The notes: generated by a model not told the origin, from the sequence alone. Counted from the stretch's first letter, positions 50,710 through 61,671 are shown. The stretch: 64,000 nucleotides of DNA from Phytoactinopolyspora limicola (GCF_011320225.1 NZ_JAAOEN010000012.1:1-64000); one strand, 5' to 3'. A program made the numbers and translations.

Positions 50710-51507
50710 CTACCCGCCGTTGCGAGCAGAGGCGCGTGCACTCCACCGGCCGTTCTGATGGCTGATGTCCAGCGACACACCAAAACAGGCCGCGAGGTTA
50801 TCGGGCGTCAACGTCTGCCCGATGGGTCCCGACGCCACCACTCGGCCCGAACGCAACAGCATGGCGTGGGTGATCCCGGCCGGAATCTCCTCCACGTGGT
50901 GGGTGACCAGCACCGTGGTCGGCGACACCGGATCGGCGGCGATCTCGCTCAGTGCCGCGACCAATGTCTCCCGCCCACCGAGGTCGAGGCCCGCCGTCGG
51001 CTCGTCGAGCAGCAACAGTTCAGGGTCGCTCATCATGGCCCGCGCGATCTGGGTGCGTTTACGTTCCCCTTCGGACAACGTCCCGAACGTCCGCCCCGCC
51101 AGATGTGCGATCCCGAGCCGTACCAGCAGCCCCAAGGCCCGGGAGTCGTCCAGATCTTCGTAGGACTCCCGCCAGGTGCCGAGCACACCGTAGGCAGCGG
51201 TGCGCACGACGTCGAGCACCCATTCACTGCCCCGGATCCGCTCGGCCAGTGCCGCACTCGTCAACCCGATTCGGGGCCGCAGCTCGAACACGTCGACCCC
51301 GCCCAGCACCTCCCCGAGTACGGACACGTACCCACTGGTGGGGTGCATATTGGTGGCCGCGATCTGCAGCAACGTCGTCTTGCCCGCGCCATTAGGACCG
51401 AGGATGACCCACCGCTCCCCCTCGGAGACCCGCCAGTTGATGCCGTCGAGCAGCCGGTTCCCGGACCGGACCAGTGTCACGTCGGCGAACTCGAGCACGT
51501 CGGACAT
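50710..51507 (-). CDS. ABC transporter ATP-binding protein
   Basis: A 265-residue nucleotide-binding subunit: Walker A LGPNGAGKTTLLQ (about 37-49), signature LSEGERKR (about 149-156), Walker B LLLLDEPTAG (about 168-177) and an H-loop in LVTHHVEEIP. No permease is adjacent, so it may serve an energy-coupling or orphan role, similar to YfiH/ModF-like stand-alone proteins. The ATG at 51507 (or GTG at 51510) was chosen; the longer frame overlaps the divergent promoter. Confidence 0.85.
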   Translation of the reverse strand: MSDVLEFADVTLVRSGNRLLDGINWRVSEGERWVILGPNGAGKTTLLQIAATNMHPTSGYVSVLGEVLGGVDVFELRPRIGLTSAALAERIRGSEWVLDVVRTAAYGVLGTWRESYEDLDDSRALGLLVRLGIAHLAGRTFGTLSEGERKRTQIARAMMSDPELLLLDEPTAGLDLGGRETLVAALSEIAADPVSPTTVLVTHHVEEIPAGITHAMLLRSGRVVASGPIGQTLTPDNLAACFGVSLDISHQNGRWSARASARNGG

Positions 51508-51650
51508 TACGGAACTCGCTCCCTCGGGCTTCGTCGATCGGCGCGACACTACGCAAGCGCACGATACCTGGCGGGTCCTGCGGGCCGATCCGCTGGGCTG
51601 TGCCGAACCACCGCGCGGATGCTCCCCACGGGACATTAGGCTTGGGGGCC

Positions 51651-52412
51651 ATGGTGACGATGCCGCGCTCCGCCCGCCTGGCCGCATGGGCCAGTGCATG
51701 GCTGCACGGCGAATGCTCTCTCGACGAGGTCGTCGACCGCGTCACCGCCGACGACGAGCCGCACGACGTGGTGGACCTCCCCGGCCACGAGTCCACCACC
51801 AGCCTGGTCACCGCGCTCACCACGCTGCGCGCCGATGGCCTCTCCTCGTTCCGGGTCTCGCTGCCGGTGCCGGGCGACCCGGTGGCGCTCGGTGGACCGG
51901 CCGCTCTCACCGCGGATGCCATCGACGCCGGCGAGACGGTCCTCGCGGTCGGCCCGCAACCCTGCGCGCTCATACCCGACGTCCGGGCCTTCGGCCCGCC
52001 AGGTGACCAAGGCCATATGGTCACCTGGCGCTGCCTGCCGGCGGCGCCACCACCGGCCGGACCCGACTTACGCGACGCCGAGCAGGCGTTGGCCACCACA
52101 CTCTTGGAGGCTGGCTCCACTCTGGCCCGGCTCGACGTCGCGGCGTGGAAGCCGGACGTCGCCGTCCTCCTCGAGGAGGTACGCTCCGACCAGGTCACCG
52201 AACCGCTGCCCCGGGCCTTTCCCAACCGGGCCCAGGTGGTGGCCGCGCGCAGCATCCGGCTGCTCGCGATCGCCGGCTTTGCCCTCGACGACGACGGCGG
52301 GGCCGTCACGGCAAGTTCCGCGGCGTCACGGCGTGCGGCGCTGGCTCCGCTCGAGCGCGCGGCCCGGCATGCCCTGGTCGCCGCGTGCAACTCACTGAGT
52401 CCGGTAGCGTGA
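51651..52412 (+). CDS. Hypothetical protein upstream of serB
   Basis: A 253-residue protein, unrecognised, with high codon bias. It looks like a soluble alpha/beta protein (ARLAAWASAWLHGECSLDEV; DAIDAGETVLAVGPQPCALI; WKPDVAVLLEEV). TAGGCT lies eight bases before the ATG, fitting a leaderless start. It overlaps serB by GTGA, so the two genes are coupled; such conserved partners of serB occur in actinobacteria. Confidence 0.7.
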   Translation: MVTMPRSARLAAWASAWLHGECSLDEVVDRVTADDEPHDVVDLPGHESTTSLVTALTTLRADGLSSFRVSLPVPGDPVALGGPAALTADAIDAGETVLAVGPQPCALIPDVRAFGPPGDQGHMVTWRCLPAAPPPAGPDLRDAEQALATTLLEAGSTLARLDVAAWKPDVAVLLEEVRSDQVTEPLPRAFPNRAQVVAARSIRLLAIAGFALDDDGGAVTASSAASRRAALAPLERAARHALVAACNSLSPVA

Positions 52413-53647
52413 ACACCGTGCTGGCCGATTCTCCTACGTCTCCCATGCCCACCCTGCTCGCCACCTTCACCGGTACCGACCGGCCCGGGCTGACGGCGCG
52501 GATCTTCGGCGCTCTTGGCGAGCGGCCGGTGGACGTCTTGGACATCGAGCAGGTCACCGCCCGAGGCAAGCTGGTGCTGGCGGCGGTTCTCGACGTAACC
52601 GGGGACGACGGGTCGGTGCGCGCACAGCTCAGCGACGTAGCAGCCACGCTGGGGCTGACGGTGGAGTTCAATAGCGGGCATGGCGATCCGGCCGAACCGG
52701 TCGAGCGCGCTCACGTCACCGTGCTCGGTGCACCGCTGCGCCCGCCCGCGGTAGCCGCGATTACTCAACGGGTCGCCGCGGCCGGGGCCAACATCGACCG
52801 CATCATGCGGCTGGCTTCGTACCCCGTCACGTCCATCGAGTTCGAGGTGTCCGGCGCCGACCCGCAGGAGCTCAAGGCCGAGCTGGCCGCAGCCGCCCTG
52901 GACGCCGGGGTAGACGTCGCGGTTCAGCCGTCCGGTTTGATCCGGCGGGCCAAACGACTGGTGGTCATGGACGTCGACTCCACGCTGATCCAGGGTGAGG
53001 TGGTCGAGATGCTGGCCGCCCGGGCCGGTGTCTTGGAAGAGGTCGCCAAGGTCACCGAGGCAGCGATGCGCGGCGAACTCGACTTCGGCGAGTCGTTGCG
53101 GGCGCGGGTCGGGCTCCTGGCCGGGCTGCCCGAGTCGGCACTCGAGGACGTCCGCGCCGACGTCCAGCTCACCGCGGGTGCTCGCACCCTGGTGCGCACC
53201 CTCAAACGGCTCGGCTACCGGTGTGGCATCGTCAGCGGCGGGTTCAGCCGGATCACCGACGCCCTGGCCGCGGACCTCGGCCTGGACTTCGCCGCCGCGA
53301 ACACCCTTGAGATCGTCGACGGGCGGCTCACCGGCCGGCTCGTCGGGCCGATCCTCGACCGCGCCGGCAAGGCCGAGGCGCTGCGACATTTCGCCGCCGA
53401 AGCCGGGGTGCCGCTGTCGCAGACCATCGCGGTCGGTGACGGCGCCAACGACCTCGACATGATCGCCGCCGCCGGCCTCGGAGTGGCGTTCAACGCCAAA
53501 CCCGTCGTGCGCGACGCCGCCGACACCGCGGTCAACGTCCCGTACCTCGACGCGGTGCTGTACCTGCTGGGTATCAGCCGCGCCGACGTCGAAGCGGCCG
53601 ACGCCGCCGACGGCTATGTCACCCCCTCCCCTCCCCTGCCCCGGTGA
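52409..53647 (+). CDS. serB: Phosphoserine phosphatase SerB
   Basis: A 412-residue enzyme for the last step of serine synthesis. Two N-terminal ACT-type regulatory domains (about 12-92 and 100-175; TGTDRPGLTARIFGAL) are followed by a HAD phosphatase domain with DVDSTLIQGE (catalytic D188 and D190), SGGF and VGDGANDLDMIAAAGLGVAF. The tandem-ACT length matches mycobacterial SerB2, which is serine-inhibited. The GTG start overlaps the previous gene; the stop TGA is inside the palindrome at 53644. Confidence 0.95.
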   Translation: MNTVLADSPTSPMPTLLATFTGTDRPGLTARIFGALGERPVDVLDIEQVTARGKLVLAAVLDVTGDDGSVRAQLSDVAATLGLTVEFNSGHGDPAEPVERAHVTVLGAPLRPPAVAAITQRVAAAGANIDRIMRLASYPVTSIEFEVSGADPQELKAELAAAALDAGVDVAVQPSGLIRRAKRLVVMDVDSTLIQGEVVEMLAARAGVLEEVAKVTEAAMRGELDFGESLRARVGLLAGLPESALEDVRADVQLTAGARTLVRTLKRLGYRCGIVSGGFSRITDALAADLGLDFAAANTLEIVDGRLTGRLVGPILDRAGKAEALRHFAAEAGVPLSQTIAVGDGANDLDMIAAAGLGVAFNAKPVVRDAADTAVNVPYLDAVLYLLGISRADVEAADAADGYVTPSPPLPR

Positions 53648-53695
53648 TCATTGGCTTTTAGCTACCGGATCCGGTAGTTAAGAGCCAATGATCAC
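53644..53695. terminator. 52-bp palindrome at serB stop (copy of the 58037 element)
   Basis: The two 26-bp halves (53644-53669 and 53670-53695) are reverse complements except for two positions; there is no loop. It starts GTGATCATTGGCTTTT and is centred on CCGGATCCGG. The serB stop codon is its TGA. It shares the sequence of the 62-bp palindrome at 58037-58098, so it is a dispersed repeat that probably ends transcription in both directions. Confidence 0.7.
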
Positions 53696-53696
53696 G

Positions 53697-53906
53697 AGGT
53701 CGGTGTGGACCGCCGACGTCGGCCGCGCCATGCGGCTATCGCGTGAGCTGGACTTCGGCTGCGTGTGGGTGAACACCCACATCCCGCTGGTGGCGGAGAT
53801 GCCGCACGGTGGGTTTAAGCATTCCGGTTACGGCAAGGACCTGTCGATGTACAGCTTCGAGGAGTACACCCGGGTCAAACATGTCATGACCAGCGTCGGC
53901 ACCTAA
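53697..53906 (+). pseudogene. C-terminal remnant of an aldehyde dehydrogenase gene
   Basis: About 68 codons read as the very end of an aminobutyraldehyde/betaine aldehyde dehydrogenase: SVWTADVGRAMRLSRELDFG, CVWVNTHIPLVAEMPHGGFK and HSGYGKDLSMYSFEEYTR. The family is ~475 residues long; everything upstream, including the catalytic Cys and Glu, is missing. The homology begins immediately after the palindrome and the frame ends 5 bp before a second palindrome, so it is a gene stump between two palindromes. Confidence 0.85.
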
Positions 53907-53910
53907 TCCG

Positions 53911-53964
53911 GTGATCGTCGGCGGGATTGAGTCGCTATAGCGACTCGATCCCGCCGACGATCAC
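53911..53964. terminator. 54-bp palindrome after the dehydrogenase stump
   Basis: The halves 53911-53937 and 53938-53964 are complementary with one mismatch, centred on CGCTATAGCG. The sequence differs from the 53644 and 58037 elements but also begins GTGATC. It probably terminates the stump's former transcript and that of the convergent phosphatase gene. Confidence 0.65.
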
Positions 53965-53996
53965 GGAGAGGTGGGGTGGGTGGAGGTGGGGTGGGG

Positions 53997-54506
53997 TTAG
54001 CCGCGGGAGACGACGAAATCGGTCAGGCGAGCGTCTCCGGGGTTGAGCTCGGCCCACTCCGTCGCCACGTCGAACACCGCGCAGGCCGCCGTGGAATATC
54101 CCATTCGCATCTCCGACCGGCCCGAGACGTCACTCGACTCGTCGTCTAACAAGGTGGCGAGGGTGCCGATGCCGGGGTTGTGGCCGATGAGGATCGCCCG
54201 GTGCACGTCGATGGAGAACCCTCGCACCAGGTCCAGCAGGTCGCCGACACCAGCCGCATACGCTGCGTCGGTGACCTGCGGCCGGGGCGGCGCGTCGAGC
54301 TGAGCGGCCAGCCGCTCGTAGGTCTCACGGGTCCGCTGCGCGCTGGAGACCAGCGCGAACTCCGGCGCCAGCTTGCTGTCTTGTAACCACCGGCCGACCT
54401 GCTCGGCGTCGCGACGCCCGCGGCCAGTGAGCGGGCGCTCATGATCGGGGACATCGTCGGGCCAGGCCGACTTGGCGTGCCGCAGCAGCAGGAGAGTTCT
54501 CGACAT
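53997..54506 (-). CDS. SixA-like histidine phosphatase
   Basis: A 169-residue member of the phosphoglycerate-mutase-like histidine phosphatases: LLLLRHAKSAW (catalytic RHG-type motif, RHA as in SixA) at the N-terminus, HERPLTGRGRRDAEQVGRWL, SSAQRTRETYERL and ILIGHNPGIGTL with the second His. SixA removes phosphate from His-containing phosphotransfer domains; the actual substrate is unknown. The ATG at 54506 was chosen; TAGCCT eight bases upstream suggests a leaderless start. Confidence 0.85.
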   Translation of the reverse strand: MSRTLLLLRHAKSAWPDDVPDHERPLTGRGRRDAEQVGRWLQDSKLAPEFALVSSAQRTRETYERLAAQLDAPPRPQVTDAAYAAGVGDLLDLVRGFSIDVHRAILIGHNPGIGTLATLLDDESSDVSGRSEMRMGYSTAACAVFDVATEWAELNPGDARLTDFVVSRG

Positions 54507-54622
54507 ACGAATCAAGGCTAACGGTCGTTTATCAGCGCCAGCCGTCAGGGCATTTGCACCGATCTGAAGGATAGTGGTGATCTCGTGGTGACCTGGGCGA
54601 GATCTTCTGATATCCATGCCTA

Positions 54623-55942
54623 GTGGAGATCAAGCTAGCCGAAGAATCGACGCCTCCTCCCCCGCCCGCGCCACGGCGGGAGACGCTACCGGCCACCCGC
54701 CCGCCGGCCGCCGAACCACCACCACCGTCCCTCACCAGTTCCCGGGCCGACCTCCGACATCGCCTGAACAGCGCCACCGCTGGATGTGACCTGCCGCTGG
54801 CGGCCGTCGACATGGACGCGTGGGACGCCAACTCCGACGATCTGGTCCGGCACGCCGCCGGCCGCCCGATCCGCGTCGTCACCGCGGCGATCCGCAACCG
54901 CGCGCTGCTCCGCGACCTCCTGGGCCGCGACGGTTATCGCGGTGTGCTGTCATTCACCCTGGCCGAGGCGATCTGGCTGGCCGGCACCGGTATCTCCGAC
55001 GACGCCCTGGTCGCCTATCCGAGCGCCGACCGCCGCGCGATCTCGCGGCTGACCAGCGACGAACATCTCGCCGGGCGGGTCACGCTTATGGTCGACGACA
55101 TCGCACACCTGGACCTCGTCGACGCCGTCGCCCCGCCCGAGGCCCGGGCCGAACTGCGGGTCTGCCTGGATCTCGACTCCTCGTGGCAGGCCCTCCGCGG
55201 CCGTTGGCGGCTCGGCTACCGCCGCTCGCCGCTACGCGCCGTCGACGACGTCACCCGGCTGGCTCGGGCCGTCATGTCCCGTCCGGGCTTCCGGCTGGTG
55301 GGGTTGATGGCTTACAACTCCCAGCCGGCCGTCGACCTCTGGCGGACTCGCCACGGCCGGATCCGACGCGCACTCGCCCGACGGGTCCTGCGCCGATCCA
55401 TGGGTCGGCTGGCCGAGCGGCAGGCGGCAGTGGTCGAGGCCGTGCGTGCCATCACCGATCTCGAGTTCGTCAACGCCGGCGGCACGGCCTCGATGGCGGC
55501 GACGGCACAGCACAGCTGGGTGACGGAGGTGTCGGCGGGCTCCGCACTGCTCGGGCCGGCGAGCACCGACGACCTCACCGACGTCCAGCCCCGGCCAGCG
55601 GCGTTCTTCGCCGCACCGGTGGTGCGCCGCCCAGGGCCGGGTGTGGTCACCGTCGCCGGCGGCGGTTACGTCGCCAGCGGCACGGCGGGTGCGCACCAGT
55701 TGCCGCTGCCCTGGTTGCCCGAGGGCCTGCGGCTGTCCCGGGACGAAGGCGCCGGCCAGACGCAGACTCCCCTGCTCGGGGGAGCTACGGCCGACAGCCT
55801 GGCCATCGGGGATCTCGTCTGGTTCCGGCACGTCAAAGCCGGCGAGATGGCCGAACGGTTCGACAACTATCACCTGGTCCGCGGCGAGCGGCTGGTCGAC
55901 ACCACACCCACCTACCGCGGTGACGGAAAGGCGTTCCTGTGA
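54623..55942 (+). CDS. Amino acid deaminase/aldolase-like (alanine-racemase-fold) protein
   Basis: A 439-residue protein. After a Pro-rich N-terminus (10-40), an alanine-racemase-like barrel (about 50-300) and a D-Ser-dehydratase-type C-terminal domain (about 305-430; VSAGSALLGP, VTVAGGGYVASG, GDLVWFRHVKAGEMAERFDN) follow. Relatives use PLP bound to a Lys near the N-terminal barrel strand. Here that strand reads RPIRVVTAAIRNRALLRDLL (81-100) and has no Lys, so PLP may not be held covalently. GTG at 54623. Divergent from the SixA gene; the MOSC gene follows after 10 bp. Confidence 0.75.
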   Translation: MEIKLAEESTPPPPPAPRRETLPATRPPAAEPPPPSLTSSRADLRHRLNSATAGCDLPLAAVDMDAWDANSDDLVRHAAGRPIRVVTAAIRNRALLRDLLGRDGYRGVLSFTLAEAIWLAGTGISDDALVAYPSADRRAISRLTSDEHLAGRVTLMVDDIAHLDLVDAVAPPEARAELRVCLDLDSSWQALRGRWRLGYRRSPLRAVDDVTRLARAVMSRPGFRLVGLMAYNSQPAVDLWRTRHGRIRRALARRVLRRSMGRLAERQAAVVEAVRAITDLEFVNAGGTASMAATAQHSWVTEVSAGSALLGPASTDDLTDVQPRPAAFFAAPVVRRPGPGVVTVAGGGYVASGTAGAHQLPLPWLPEGLRLSRDEGAGQTQTPLLGGATADSLAIGDLVWFRHVKAGEMAERFDNYHLVRGERLVDTTPTYRGDGKAFL

Positions 55943-55952
55943 GACTGGTGGC

Positions 55953-56774
55953 ATGTACATCGGTGAGCTGAACGTCTATCCGGTCAAGTCGACCCGAGGG
56001 CACTCGGTCGAGTCCGTCGACGTCGAGCCGTGGGGGTTGGCCGCTGATCGGCGGTGGATGGTGGTGGACGCCAGCGGAACCGTGGTCACCGCGCGTGTCT
56101 TTTCCCGGCTGCTCACGGTCACCGCCACCCATCACTCGCCGGGCCGGGTGACGTTGGAGCGGCCGGGCGCCGAGCCGGTGTCCGTCGACGCCACCGGCGA
56201 TGCCGAACTGGTGCCGGTGACCATCTGGCGTAGTCAGCTCAAAGCCGCTCACCCCAGCCCCGAGGCCGATCGATGGTTCAGCGCTCTGCTCAACCATGAC
56301 GTCCGCCTCGTCTGGCTGGATGAGCCCACTCGCCGGTCGGTCAACCCGGCGCACGGGCGCGAATCCGACCGGGTGAGTTTCGCCGACGGCTACCCGGTGC
56401 TTCTGACGACGACGAGTTCACTTCGCCAGCTCAACGACTGGATCGTCGCCGACGCTCTGGACCGGGGTGAGCCGGCACCGGATCCGCTGCCGATGCGCCG
56501 GTTCCGGCCGAACGTCGTCATCGAGAACGACGAGCCGTTCAGCGAAGACGAATGGACCCGGGTCCAGCTCGGCGACGTCACGTTCCGGGTCGCCAAGCCG
56601 TGCGCCCGGTGTGTACTCACCACGATCGACCCGGACACCCTGCTCAAGGGCCGCGAGCCGATCCGGACTCTGGCCCGGTATCGCCGCTGGGACGGCAAAG
56701 TGTGGTTCGGCATCAATCTGATCCCGGACAGCGCGGGCACATTACACGTCGGCTCCCCCGTCGTCCCCCACTAA
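55953..56774 (+). CDS. MOSC-domain protein
   Basis: A 273-residue protein with an N-terminal MOSC beta-barrel (MYIGELNVYPVKSTRGHSVE) and the MOSC core (about 120-265) that contains RRFRPNVVIENDEPFSED and the conserved Cys pair of KPCARCVLTTIDP. MOSC proteins bind the molybdenum cofactor and act in sulfur transfer or N-hydroxyl reduction. The ATG at 55953 lies 10 bp after the previous stop, so the two genes are probably co-transcribed. Confidence 0.85.
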   Translation: MYIGELNVYPVKSTRGHSVESVDVEPWGLAADRRWMVVDASGTVVTARVFSRLLTVTATHHSPGRVTLERPGAEPVSVDATGDAELVPVTIWRSQLKAAHPSPEADRWFSALLNHDVRLVWLDEPTRRSVNPAHGRESDRVSFADGYPVLLTTTSSLRQLNDWIVADALDRGEPAPDPLPMRRFRPNVVIENDEPFSEDEWTRVQLGDVTFRVAKPCARCVLTTIDPDTLLKGREPIRTLARYRRWDGKVWFGINLIPDSAGTLHVGSPVVPH

Positions 56775-56852
56775 TTTTCCGAGTTGTCCGGCCGGACACG
56801 TCGGCGCCCGGCCTGACAAGTGTGCGCGGCGGACGACGAGGTGCCGCCCCGC

Positions 56853-57707
56853 TCAGATGCGGCAGGCCAGGATGTCGGTCACCAGGATCGCGCGAGCACC
56901 GATCTCCCAGAGTTCGTCCATCACCCGCTGCGCCTGATCGCGCGGCACCATCGACCGCACGGCCACCCAGCCTTCACGGTGCAACGGCGACACCGTCGGC
57001 GACTCCAGCCCGGGGGTAAGTTCGCTGGCTTCTTCGACCCGCTCGGCGCGGATGTCGTAGTCCATCATGATGTAGCGGCGGGCCACCAGCACACCTTTGA
57101 GCCGGCGGAGAAGCAACTCGGTACCGACGGCCGGATCCCCCTCGGCGCGGGTGACGAGGACCGCCTCGGACTTCAGGATCGGCTCGCCGACCAGTTCCAG
57201 TCCGGCCTGGCGGAGCGTCGTTCCGGTTTCGACGACGTCGGCGATGATGTCCGCGACACCCAACTGGACCGCGGTCTCCACCGCGCCGTCAAGCTTGATC
57301 ACTTCAGCGTCGACGCCGCGTTCGTTCAGGTAGGACTCGAGCAGGCCGCGGTACGACGTCGCCACCCGTTTGCCGTTGAACCCGTCCAGGTTGGTGGCCG
57401 TACCGGGCCGGGCGGCGAACCGGAAGGTCGAGCGGGCGAAACCGAGCGGTAGCAGCTCACGTGCCGGTGCGTGGGAGTCGAGCAACAGGTCACGGCCGGT
57501 GATGCCGACGTCGAGTGTGCCCGATCCGACGTAGACGGCGATGTCACGTGGGCGCAGGAAGAAGAACTCGACGTTGTTCTCCGGGTCGGAGAGGACGAGT
57601 TCGCGCCCACCATCTTGGCGTTGCCGGTAGCCGGCCTCCCGCAACATCTCGGCCGCGGGTTCGGCCAGAGATCCTTTGTTGGGCACGGCGATGCGCAGAG
57701 TATTCAT
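56853..57707 (-). CDS. hisG: ATP phosphoribosyltransferase HisG
   Basis: A 284-residue long-form HisG that starts histidine synthesis by joining ATP and PRPP. It has RIAVPNKGSLAEPAAEMLRE at the N-terminus, the PRPP loop GAVETAVQLGVADIIADVVE with TGTTLRQ, and a C-terminal ACT-like domain (about 210-284; GWVAVRSMVPRDQAQRVMDE) for histidine feedback. It lies 19 bp downstream of hisE on the same strand. Confidence 0.95.
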   Translation of the reverse strand: MNTLRIAVPNKGSLAEPAAEMLREAGYRQRQDGGRELVLSDPENNVEFFFLRPRDIAVYVGSGTLDVGITGRDLLLDSHAPARELLPLGFARSTFRFAARPGTATNLDGFNGKRVATSYRGLLESYLNERGVDAEVIKLDGAVETAVQLGVADIIADVVETGTTLRQAGLELVGEPILKSEAVLVTRAEGDPAVGTELLLRRLKGVLVARRYIMMDYDIRAERVEEASELTPGLESPTVSPLHREGWVAVRSMVPRDQAQRVMDELWEIGARAILVTDILACRI

Positions 57708-57726
57708 GAAAGATCGTGACTCGCTT

Positions 57727-57990
57727 TCACAACTTGGCGTACACGTCGTCGAGACTGATGCCGCGCGCCAGCATCAGGACCTGGACGTGGTAGAGGAGCT
57801 GGGAGATTTCTTCCGCGGCGCGTTCAGCACCCTCATGCTCGGCTGCCATCCAGGCTTCGGCGGCCTCCTCGACCACCTTTTTGCCCACATGATGGACGCC
57901 CTGGCGCACCGCCTGCACCGTGCCCGAATCGGGCGCACCGGACTCCACCTTCGCCGACAGCTCGGCCCACAGGCCCTCGAAGCTCTTCAC
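57727..57990 (-). CDS. hisE: Phosphoribosyl-ATP pyrophosphatase HisE
   Basis: An 87-residue MazG-like helical enzyme that hydrolyses phosphoribosyl-ATP in the second histidine step. It has the acidic metal-binding set [18 protein letters not shown] and [17 protein letters not shown]. It is upstream of hisG in a two-gene operon. The promoter must lie between 57991 and the palindrome at 58037, which separates it from ribH. Confidence 0.95.
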   Translation of the reverse strand: MKSFEGLWAELSAKVESGAPDSGTVQAVRQGVHHVGKKVVEEAAEAWMAAEHEGAERAAEEISQLLYHVQVLMLARGISLDDVYAKL

Positions 57991-58036
57991 GTGCGTATAG
58001 CCTACGCGGCGCCGCTACCCAGCGCGCCCCCACCCT

Positions 58037-59821
<1,785 letters not shown>

Positions 59822-59825
<4 letters not shown>

Positions 59826-60469
59826 GACCGCACCTCACTGCCGTTCGCCGGGGCAGCTCCGCCGGCCGGCGCCGTCGAGTGTCCGGCGTCTAGAAGACGT
59901 TCGACGTACTTCGCGATCACGTCCACCTCCAGGTTGACTTCTTCTCCGGGTTGGCGGGTACCGAGTGTGGTGAGCTCCAGCGTCGTCGGGATGAGGCTGA
60001 CCTCGAACCAGTCCGACCCGAGGCCGGAGACGGTCAACGACACACCGTCGATGGCGATCGAACCCTTCTCGACCACGTAGCGGCGTACCGGCTCCGGCAG
60101 GCTGAAGCGCACGACGTCCCATCGCTCCCCCGGGGTGCGGCTACGGACCACCCCGACCCCATCGACGTGCCCCTGGACGATGTGGCCACCCAGCCGGTCG
60201 CTGGCTTTGACCGCGCGTTCGAGATTGACCGGATCGTCCGGTGTGAGGTGGGCGATGGCTGATCGTCGCAGCGTTTCCTGCATGACGTCGACGGTGAAGC
60301 TGGTGTCGTCGACGTCGACGACGGTGAGGCAGACGCCGTTCACCGCGATGGACGCACCGTGCACGGCGTCGGAGGCGACCAGTGGTCCGTGCACCGTCAG
60401 CCGGGCCGATGTCTCGGCGGCGTCGAGTTTGATCACCCGGCCGAGTTCTTCGACGATTCCGGTGAACAT
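59822..60469 (-). CDS. ribE: Riboflavin synthase alpha subunit RibE
   Basis: A 215-residue protein of two similar lumazine-binding barrels: [12 protein letters not shown] at the N-terminus, [20 protein letters not shown], then [12 protein letters not shown] and [20 protein letters not shown]. It dismutates two lumazines to riboflavin. The ATG at 60469 was chosen at the invariant MFTGIV start; it lies 4 bp after ribD. Confidence 0.97.
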
Positions 60470-60473
60470 ATGG

Positions 60474-61547
60474 TCAGACCTCCAGGTTCGCGGTGGTGAT
60501 ACGGGGAACGGCGGTGATCCGTAGGTCGTCGCCAAGGACGGTCAGGTCGGTGATCTGCAGCCGGATCGCGTCGTCGACGGTCTCGACGCCGGCCGCCGCT
60601 AGTGCGTTCGCGCCGGCGCCGAGTAGTGCCGGGGCGACGTATCCGACGACGCGGTCGACCAGGCCGGCCCGGAGGAACGCCCCGGCCACCACCGGCCCAC
60701 CTTCCACCATCACGTAGCGCTGCCCCCGCTCGTGCAGGGCGGCGAGCAGCTTGACGAGGTCCACCCGGCCGTCCGGGGTGGCGCCGACCTCGTCGGCCGT
60801 GGCGATCCAGGTGGGTGCGGCGGCGTCCCTGACCTTTGCCGACGCCGGGGTCCGGCCGGCGGAGTCAACCACCACCCGCACAGGCTGGGCGGCCGGTGGC
60901 CGGGCGGTGCCGTTCGGGCGGGCGGTGAGCTGCGGATCGTCGGCCAGAACCGTCCCGATCCCGGCGACGACGGTGTCGACGGCGGACCGTAGCTGGTGCA
61001 CGTCGGCCCGCGCTTGCCCGCCGGTGATCCACTGACTGGTGCCGTCGGCCGCTGCGCTGCGCCCGTCCAACGTCGCGGCGAACTTCCAGACGACGAACGG
61101 GCGGCCGGTTCGGAAGGGCACGAGCCAGCGGGCGTTCACTTGGGCGGCTTCCGCGGCCAGCACGCCACCCTCGACGTCGACACCGCTAGCCTCGAGGGCC
61201 GCGCCGCCGCCGGCCGCTACCGGATTCGGATCCGGTACGGCGAACACCACCCGGCTGATGCCAGCTTCCACTAGAGCTTGAGTGCAGGGGCCGGTCCGGC
61301 CGTGGTGGTGGCACGGTTCGAGGGTGACGACGGCGGTCCCTCCACGGGCGCGCGACCCGGCGGCCCGTAATGCGGCGACCTCGGCGTGGGGGCCGCCGGG
61401 GTGTTCGTGCCAGCCTTCACCGGCGACGTCGCCGACAGCATCGACGATCACACAGCCGACGTCGGGATTGGGTGGTGTTGTGTACGACGCGCGGGTGGAC
61501 AGCTCGATAGCCCGGCGCATCGCCGCCAGCTCGGTGTGATCCGCCAC
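60474..61547 (-). CDS. ribD: Riboflavin-specific deaminase/reductase RibD
   Basis: A 357-residue bifunctional enzyme. The N-terminal zinc deaminase (1-145) has PHAEVAALR and LEPCHHHGRTGPC; the C-terminal NADPH reductase (150-355) has FVVWKFAATLDGRSAAADGT and VMVEGGPVVAGAFLRAG. It performs the second and third steps of riboflavin synthesis. GTG at 61547 has AGGAGGAG at the right distance. It is the first gene of the operon and lies 125 bp downstream of the FMN riboswitch. Confidence 0.97.
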   Translation of the reverse strand: MADHTELAAMRRAIELSTRASYTTPPNPDVGCVIVDAVGDVAGEGWHEHPGGPHAEVAALRAAGSRARGGTAVVTLEPCHHHGRTGPCTQALVEAGISRVVFAVPDPNPVAAGGGAALEASGVDVEGGVLAAEAAQVNARWLVPFRTGRPFVVWKFAATLDGRSAAADGTSQWITGGQARADVHQLRSAVDTVVAGIGTVLADDPQLTARPNGTARPPAAQPVRVVVDSAGRTPASAKVRDAAAPTWIATADEVGATPDGRVDLVKLLAALHERGQRYVMVEGGPVVAGAFLRAGLVDRVVGYVAPALLGAGANALAAAGVETVDDAIRLQITDLTVLGDDLRITAVPRITTANLEV

Positions 61548-61671
61548 CGGAGCTCCTCCTCGCTCGTCAGCCGAGCGGGCTCCGGGGGGATGGGTCGCTT
61601 CAACGACCGAACCCGACATACACCATGATTCGGGGACGCTTATACACGTCCGCCGACAAGGCGATGCCGTT

